Below, piece by piece: positions 13,222-17,247 of a stretch of DNA of 17,247 nt. The stretch covers positions 1-17,247 of the forward strand of contig JALWEK010000015.1 of the NCBI GenBank assembly GCA_027014185.1, in the 5' to 3' direction. This stretch comes from Aquificaceae bacterium. GTDB taxonomy: Bacteria > Aquificota > Aquificia > Aquificales > Aquificaceae. A program made the position numbers and the translations under genes. Under the pieces are notes generated by a model, which was not told the origin of the DNA, did no database searches, and saw only the letters and a program-made list of their open reading frames with translations. Every line of letters starts with the position of its first letter. The first letter of the stretch is position 1.

Positions 13222-14850
13222 ATGAAGGGAAAGATACTGATCCTGGGAAGCGGTCCGAACAGGATAGGCCAGGGGATTGAGTTCGATTACGCCTGCGTTC
13301 ACGCTGTTTTTGCCGCCCAGGAGGAAGGCTACGAAACGGTTATGGTGAACTGCAACCCTGAGACCGTCTCCACCGACTACGACACCGCCGACCGCCTTTA
13401 CTTCGAGCCTATAGTTTTAGAGCACGTCCTGGCAATAATCGAGAGGGAAAAACCCACCGGGGTCGTCCTCCAGTTCGGGGGCCAGACACCCCTCAAGCTC
13501 GCCCTTCCCCTGAAGGAGGAGGGTGTGAAGATCCTCGGCACATCACCCGAAAGCATAGACAAGGCCGAGGATAGGGAGCTCTTTAGAAAGCTGGTTATAG
13601 ATCTGGGACTGAAGCAGCCCGAGAGTGGGACCGCAAAGAGCAGGGATGAGGCCCTCCAGGTTGCTCAGAAGATAGGTTTCCCAGTCCTCGTGAGGCCATC
13701 CTACGTTCTCGGCGGCAGGGCGATGAGGATAGTCTATGACGAGAGGGATCTCTTTGAGTACCTGGAGGAGGCTGTAAGCGTCAGCTACGAGAGACCGATA
13801 CTGATAGACAAGTACCTCCAGGACAGCGTGGAGCTCGATGTGGACGCTGTTGCGGACGGGGAGGACGTCCTCATAGGAGCGGTCATGGAGCACATAGAGG
13901 AGGCGGGTGTTCACTCTGGAGACAGCGCGGCCTCCATACCTCCGTACACGTTGGAGGAGGAGATAATCGAGAAGGTAAAGGAGCAGTCGAGGAAGGTAGC
14001 CAGAGCTCTCGAGGTAAAAGGTCTCATAAACCTCCAGTTCGCGGTCTCGAAGGGGGAGGTCTATGTTCTAGAGGTGAACCCAAGGGCTTCGAGGACCGTT
14101 CCCTTCGTGAGCAAATCGATAGGGTACCCGTTGGCAAAGCTCGCAACCAAGGTGGCATTGGGAAGGAAGCTGAGGGAGCTCGTCCCGGAGGTGTTCGATC
14201 TCCTGGAAAGGGGTGAAAACCACGTAGCCTCGGACTTCGTTCCCAAAAACAGGAAGATATACACCGTTAAGGAAGTAGTCTTCCCCTGGAACCGGTTCCC
14301 CGAGGTGGATCCCATCCTCGGGCCTGAGATGAAGAGCACGGGGGAGGTTATGGGTATAGACGAGGACTTCGGCCTGGCGTTTTACAAGGCCCAGCTTGCC
14401 GCAGGGAACAGACTCCCTGACAGAGGTAACGTGTTCGTGAGCGTGGCTGACAGGGACAAGGGGAAGATAGTGGATCTTGTAAAAGGTTTTATAGCCCTCG
14501 GCTTCAAGGTGTTTGCGACTACGGGAACCCACAGGTTTCTCAAAAGCAAGGGCATAGAGACCGAGCACATTCTCAAGATCTCCGAGGGAAGACCCCACGT
14601 GGTGGACTACATAACCAACGGACAGATACATCTGATAATAAACACGCCAACGGGCAAAAGGGAGGTGAGCGACGCTTACTTCATAAGGAGGGCCGCGGTC
14701 CAGTACGGTGTTGCCTACACAACCACTGTGAGGGGAGGCTACGCCATACTGAGGGCCATAGAAAGCTACAGAAAGCTCAAGGAGAGGGGGCAAACCCCAA
14801 AGGTTTACCCCATACAGGATCTCTCAGAAAGAGATAGAGGCGAAAACTGA
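13222..14850 (+). CDS. carB: Carbamoyl-phosphate synthase large subunit, C-terminal half (split CarB)
   Basis: The 542 residues match only the second half of a CarB protein (about 1070 residues in E. coli). They hold the carbamate-phosphorylating ATP-grasp unit and the allosteric domain. Motifs in order are GSGPNRIGQGIEFDY (9-23), VNCNPETVSTDYDTADRLYFEP (42-63), FGGQTP (85-90), LVRPSYVLGGRAM (156-168), VLEVNPRASRTVPF (282-295), and an MGS-like regulatory domain from about 402 (VFVSVADRDKGKIVDLV, FATTGTHRFL). The preceding half would end just before the KILILGSGPNR motif, and the ATG sits exactly at that border, with a divergent gene directly upstream. This is therefore a true split gene rather than a truncation. 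Splitting is known in Aquifex and some archaea. The N-terminal half and carA must be elsewhere. Its 3' end overlaps the opposing barrel-protein gene by 27 bp. Confidence 0.95.
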   Translation: MKGKILILGSGPNRIGQGIEFDYACVHAVFAAQEEGYETVMVNCNPETVSTDYDTADRLYFEPIVLEHVLAIIEREKPTGVVLQFGGQTPLKLALPLKEEGVKILGTSPESIDKAEDRELFRKLVIDLGLKQPESGTAKSRDEALQVAQKIGFPVLVRPSYVLGGRAMRIVYDERDLFEYLEEAVSVSYERPILIDKYLQDSVELDVDAVADGEDVLIGAVMEHIEEAGVHSGDSAASIPPYTLEEEIIEKVKEQSRKVARALEVKGLINLQFAVSKGEVYVLEVNPRASRTVPFVSKSIGYPLAKLATKVALGRKLRELVPEVFDLLERGENHVASDFVPKNRKIYTVKEVVFPWNRFPEVDPILGPEMKSTGEVMGIDEDFGLAFYKAQLAAGNRLPDRGNVFVSVADRDKGKIVDLVKGFIALGFKVFATTGTHRFLKSKGIETEHILKISEGRPHVVDYITNGQIHLIINTPTGKREVSDAYFIRRAAVQYGVAYTTTVRGGYAILRAIESYRKLKERGQTPKVYPIQDLSERDRGEN

Positions 14851-15381
14851 AGCGGCCCTCAAGGTGTCGAAGTCATCGGAGTTTATCTTCTTGTACTTGA
14901 GCTCTCCTCCGAACCCTATGTTTCCAAACACGAACTGGAGCCCAGCGAAGGCCTGGAAACCTGCGTAGGTCTCGCTAGCAGGTGTGTAAAGGACGTCACC
15001 CGTCCTGTCATCCTTTACATCGACAGCGAGCTTATTTAGAGAGGTCCCGCCCCCTCCGTAGATGTTCACCACGCCCATCTTGAGCTTTCCGTATCCGTTA
15101 AGCTCAAAGGAGGTGTAGGTAAAGTCGTAGTCGCAGGCGGTAGCGTATCCGTAGCAGTAAGTGGAGTAGAAGGTTCTCTTTGCGTAGGACAGGGTTATCT
15201 GCGGACCGGCCTCGAAGACCGGTGAGGAGATTATGTCCACGTTGGCGTACAGGGAAGCTATGTGGTCGAAGTCCACGTCCTCCCCTTTGCCGGATATGGT
15301 GGCCCAGCCTATCCTCAGGCCTACCTCCACGGCCCATCCGGAAGAAGCGAAGAGCACGAGCACCGTGAGCAGCCTCTTCAT
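14824..15381 (-). CDS. Small outer-membrane beta-barrel protein
   Basis: A 185-residue protein with a signal peptide (MKRLLTVLVLFASSGWA) followed by alternating polar/hydrophobic strands and glycine/aromatic-rich turns, ending in FASISF, with the terminal Phe typical of barrel proteins. The size fits an eight-stranded barrel of the opacity/OmpA N-terminal type. Two cysteines in YCYGYATACDYD (about 80-91) could form a disulfide in one loop. No function can be named. The ATG at 15381 overlaps the lipA TGA by 4 bp (ATGA) and has its own Shine-Dalgarno site, so it is expressed with lipA although the two share no obvious pathway. The last 27 bp are antisense to the end of carB. Confidence 0.8.
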   Translation of the reverse strand: MKRLLTVLVLFASSGWAVEVGLRIGWATISGKGEDVDFDHIASLYANVDIISSPVFEAGPQITLSYAKRTFYSTYCYGYATACDYDFTYTSFELNGYGKLKMGVVNIYGGGGTSLNKLAVDVKDDRTGDVLYTPASETYAGFQAFAGLQFVFGNIGFGGELKYKKINSDDFDTLRAASVFASISF

Positions 15382-16220
15382 GTTCCACCTCCCAAGATGT
15401 ATCCTTCCAGAGCCCTGTAAGAGCTCCTGACGTTGGGACCGCAGGCAACGAACCTGAAACCGAGGGAGTAAGCTATGTTCTCTATCTCCTTGAACTCTTC
15501 CTCCGAGTAATACTTAACTACGGGGTGGTGCTTGAGGGATGGAGCGTAGTACTGTCCCACCGTGAGGAAGTCACATCCTACCTTCCTCAGGTCTTTGAGG
15601 ACGTTGATCACCTCTTCGATCCTTTCCCCAAAGCCCAGTATGAGGGCAGATTTAGTGGGGACACCGGGAGCTATCTCTTTACTCCACTCCAGTATCTTCA
15701 GGCTCCTCTCGTACTTCGCCCCTATCCTTACTCTCGGATAAAGCCTGGGAACCGTCTCCACGTTGTGGTTGAGAACGTCGGGCCCAGCTTCTAAAACCGT
15801 CTCCAGGGCTTCCTTCCTTCCCCTGAAGTCCGGTATCAGAACCTCCACTTTCACACTCCCCAAGTTCTCCTTCAAAACCCTTATGCATCTCGCAAAATGC
15901 TCCGCCCCTCCGTCGGGGAGGTCGTCCCTGGTTACAGAGGTTATAACCACGTACTTTAAACCCAGAGCCTTAACGGCTTCCAGTAACCTGTAGGACTCAG
16001 ACTCATCAACGGGCAAGGGGTGTTTCCTCTTCACGTTGCAGAAGGTGCACCCTCTGGTGCATCTGTCCCCGAGTATCATGAAGGTGGCCGTTCTATTCCC
16101 GAAGCACTCGGATATGTTGGGACATCTCGACTCCTCACAAACGGTGTTGAGCCTTGCCTTTCTGAGGAGCTTCTTAACCCCGTTCACCTGTGAGAGCCTG
16201 ATTAAGGGTTTGCTGTGCAT
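15378..16220 (-). CDS. lipA: Lipoyl synthase (LipA)
   Basis: A radical-SAM enzyme that inserts two sulfurs into protein-bound octanoyl groups to make the lipoyl cofactor. The 280-residue protein carries both FeS sites. The auxiliary cluster ligands are Cys28, Cys33 and Cys39 (CEESRCPNISEC), and the radical-SAM ligands are Cys54, Cys58 and Cys61 (CTRGCTFC). The C-terminal RSSY at 265-268 supplies the serine ligand of the auxiliary cluster. VVITSVTRDDLPDGGA, VEVLIPDFRG and NHNVETVPRLY are family landmarks. It is near the short end of the family because the N-terminal extension is brief. ATG 16220 has no Shine-Dalgarno site, and a TATGAT hexamer lies 6 bases upstream. lipB is not adjacent. The downstream barrel-protein gene overlaps by 4 bp. 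Confidence 0.96.
   Translation of the reverse strand: MHSKPLIRLSQVNGVKKLLRKARLNTVCEESRCPNISECFGNRTATFMILGDRCTRGCTFCNVKRKHPLPVDESESYRLLEAVKALGLKYVVITSVTRDDLPDGGAEHFARCIRVLKENLGSVKVEVLIPDFRGRKEALETVLEAGPDVLNHNVETVPRLYPRVRIGAKYERSLKILEWSKEIAPGVPTKSALILGFGERIEEVINVLKDLRKVGCDFLTVGQYYAPSLKHHPVVKYYSEEEFKEIENIAYSLGFRFVACGPNVRSSYRALEGYILGGGT
15388..15392 (-). promoter_or_regulatory. Shine-Dalgarno site of the outer-membrane protein gene
   Basis: GGAGG on the minus strand, six bases before ATG 15381 and inside the last codons of lipA. Confidence 0.7.
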
Positions 16221-16243
16221 GTTAAAATCATAACTTAATACCC
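16221..16243. promoter_or_regulatory. Divergent promoter region between lipA and mnmH
   Basis: A 23 bp AT-rich gap. On the minus strand TATGAT (16232-16227), one base off the -10 consensus, would place the transcription start at or within a base of the lipA ATG. On the plus strand TAAAAT (16223-16228) would give mnmH a leader of about 9 bases. The two hexamers overlap, so the promoters probably compete. Neither gene has a Shine-Dalgarno site. Confidence 0.4.
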
Positions 16244-17247
16244 ATGGGCTATACAGACATAGACCCCCACGAGATATACAGGTTTGAAAAGAAGATCCTC
16301 GTCGATATAAGGAGCCCTCAGGAGTTCGAGGAGTTCCACATACCCGGGGCTGTGAACGTTCCCCTCTTCGAAAACGAGGAGAAGAAGCTTATAGGCTATG
16401 TTTACAGAAACAAGGGCATTGAAAAAGCAAAGGAGCTGGGGGAAGAGATAGCAAAGCGCAAGCTGGAGGAGTTCTACAGGAAGTTCAGGGAGCTAAAAGA
16501 GAAATACGAGAACGTGATCGTTTACTGCTGGAGAGGAGGGATGAGAAGCCAGGGCATGTGTGAGGCCATGTCCAGTATGGGCCTCGATCTTCTGAGGCTC
16601 AGGGGAGGATACAGGGCCTACAGGCAGTTCATACTCAAGGATATGGAGAGGATAATGAAAGATATAAAGTTCCTAGTCCTCACAGGGAAGACGGGGGTGG
16701 GTAAGACAAAGGTCCTGAGGGAGCTCAAAAGAAAAGGGTATCCCGTTCTGGATCTTGAGGATCTTGCCAAGGACAGAGGCTCCGTCTTCGGGAGCGTGGG
16801 TATAAGGTCACAGGTCTCCCAGAAGATGTTCGACTCCCTCCTGTATGAAGAGCTAAGGGGGATAGGGGAGGGTCTAGTTTTTGTGGAGGACGAGAGCAGG
16901 AGGATAGGCAACCTCTACATCCCCGATCCTGTGTGGGATAAGAAGAACGAGGGTATTTACATAGAGATAAAGGCCTCTCTTGAGAGAAGGGTAGAGAACA
17001 TTCTCGAGGACTACACCTCCGAGGAGGGTTGGGAGGAGGAGGCTCTGGAAGCTGTCAGGAAGATTAGAAAGTATTTAGGACCCCAGAGGTTCGAGTATAT
17101 TATGGAGAGGTTTGAGGAGAAGGACTACAGAGAGATAGTGAGATTTCTGATAGAGGAATACTACGACAAGAAATACAAACAGTTCGGCGAGCCTGCCTTC
17201 GAGGTGGAGTGTGAAGATCTGAACAGATGCGTGGAAACACTCGAAGA
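16244..17247 (+). CDS. mnmH: tRNA 2-selenouridine synthase (MnmH/SelU), 3' end outside window
   Basis: Reading from ATG 16244 gives 334 codons without a stop up to the window edge. The protein combines a rhodanese domain and a P-loop domain, the arrangement unique to MnmH/SelU. The rhodanese part has VDIRSPQEFEEFHIPGAVNVP (20-40) and the active-site loop YCWRGGMRSQG with Cys95, followed by LRGGYRAYR. The P-loop is GKTGVGKT at 148-155, and ESRRIGNLYIP (about 219-229) is also characteristic. The enzyme replaces sulfur by selenium in 2-thiouridine at the wobble position of certain tRNAs, by way of a geranylated intermediate, using selenophosphate. Its presence implies a SelD and a 2-thiouridine pathway elsewhere in the genome. 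With E. coli SelU at 364 residues, little is missing. Confidence 0.95.
   Translation, partial: MGYTDIDPHEIYRFEKKILVDIRSPQEFEEFHIPGAVNVPLFENEEKKLIGYVYRNKGIEKAKELGEEIAKRKLEEFYRKFRELKEKYENVIVYCWRGGMRSQGMCEAMSSMGLDLLRLRGGYRAYRQFILKDMERIMKDIKFLVLTGKTGVGKTKVLRELKRKGYPVLDLEDLAKDRGSVFGSVGIRSQVSQKMFDSLLYEELRGIGEGLVFVEDESRRIGNLYIPDPVWDKKNEGIYIEIKASLERRVENILEDYTSEEGWEEEALEAVRKIRKYLGPQRFEYIMERFEEKDYREIVRFLIEEYYDKKYKQFGEPAFEVECEDLNRCVETLE

Noticed and set aside
14068..14793. Open frame of 241 codons on the minus strand inside carB
   Set aside because: Shadow of a well-supported gene. Composition is odd (His-, Val- and Leu-rich without structure) and no motif is visible.
1..17247. CRISPR array, insertion sequence, tRNA or rRNA gene, prophage remnant
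   Set aside because: No regularly spaced repeats, transposase-like frames, terminal inverted repeats or cloverleaf-like sequences were seen. Nearly all bases are covered by housekeeping or accessory genes.

Overview
The window reads as a densely coded chromosomal segment of a thermophilic, hydrogen-oxidising bacterium, most likely of the Aquificaceae type. The reasons are a [NiFe]-hydrogenase accessory cluster, a carbamoyl-phosphate synthase large subunit present only as its C-terminal half (a split known from Aquifex), proteins rich in Glu, Lys and Arg, heavy use of AGG/AGA and ATA codons, very short or overlapping gene junctions, and Gram-negative envelope genes (TonB-dependent receptor, small outer-membrane barrel). 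The lineage is inferred from gene content, not from a marker gene. I see no tRNA, rRNA, CRISPR array, insertion sequence or phage gene, and every gene-free gap is under 40 bp.

Layout. (1) 1-1701, + strand: the end of a hydrogenase operon, with HupE (5' end cut), the maturation protease HupD/HyaD, a HyaE/HupG thioredoxin-fold chaperone, a minimal HupH/HyaF C-terminal-domain protein and a [2Fe-2S] ferredoxin, all overlapping. (2) 9313 down to 1715, - strand: a long, tightly packed series of TonB-dependent receptor, small periplasmic protein (YfiR-like in layout), membrane GGDEF-EAL protein, CPA2 cation/proton antiporter, QueA and a decaying MFS transporter. (3) 9349-10722, +: murC. (4) 13193 down to 10729, -: comF, a 46-residue single-pass membrane protein, and a UbiB/ABC1-type kinase. 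(5) 13222-14850, +: the C-terminal half of carB. (6) 16220 down to 14824, -: lipA and an outer-membrane barrel protein whose 3' end overlaps that of carB. (7) 16244 to the right edge, +: mnmH (tRNA 2-selenouridine synthase), cut at its 3' end.

The most interesting unit is the receptor/periplasmic protein/GGDEF-EAL trio (5029-9313). Its start and stop codons interlock, and its parts sit in outer membrane, periplasm, and inner membrane plus cytoplasm. This suggests a transenvelope path from an outer-membrane ligand to cyclic-di-GMP turnover. The second is the MFS gene at 1715-2755, which is open except for one amber codon where a Trp is expected and which also seems to lack about 75 central residues. 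The third is the small membrane protein directly coupled to the UbiB-type kinase.

Regulation visible in the sequence: genes inside operons often have strong Shine-Dalgarno sites (ferredoxin, GGDEF-EAL, the small protein, the outer-membrane protein). The six genes that start from the three divergent gaps of 23-35 bp lack them, and most have a -10-like hexamer only a few bases before the start codon.
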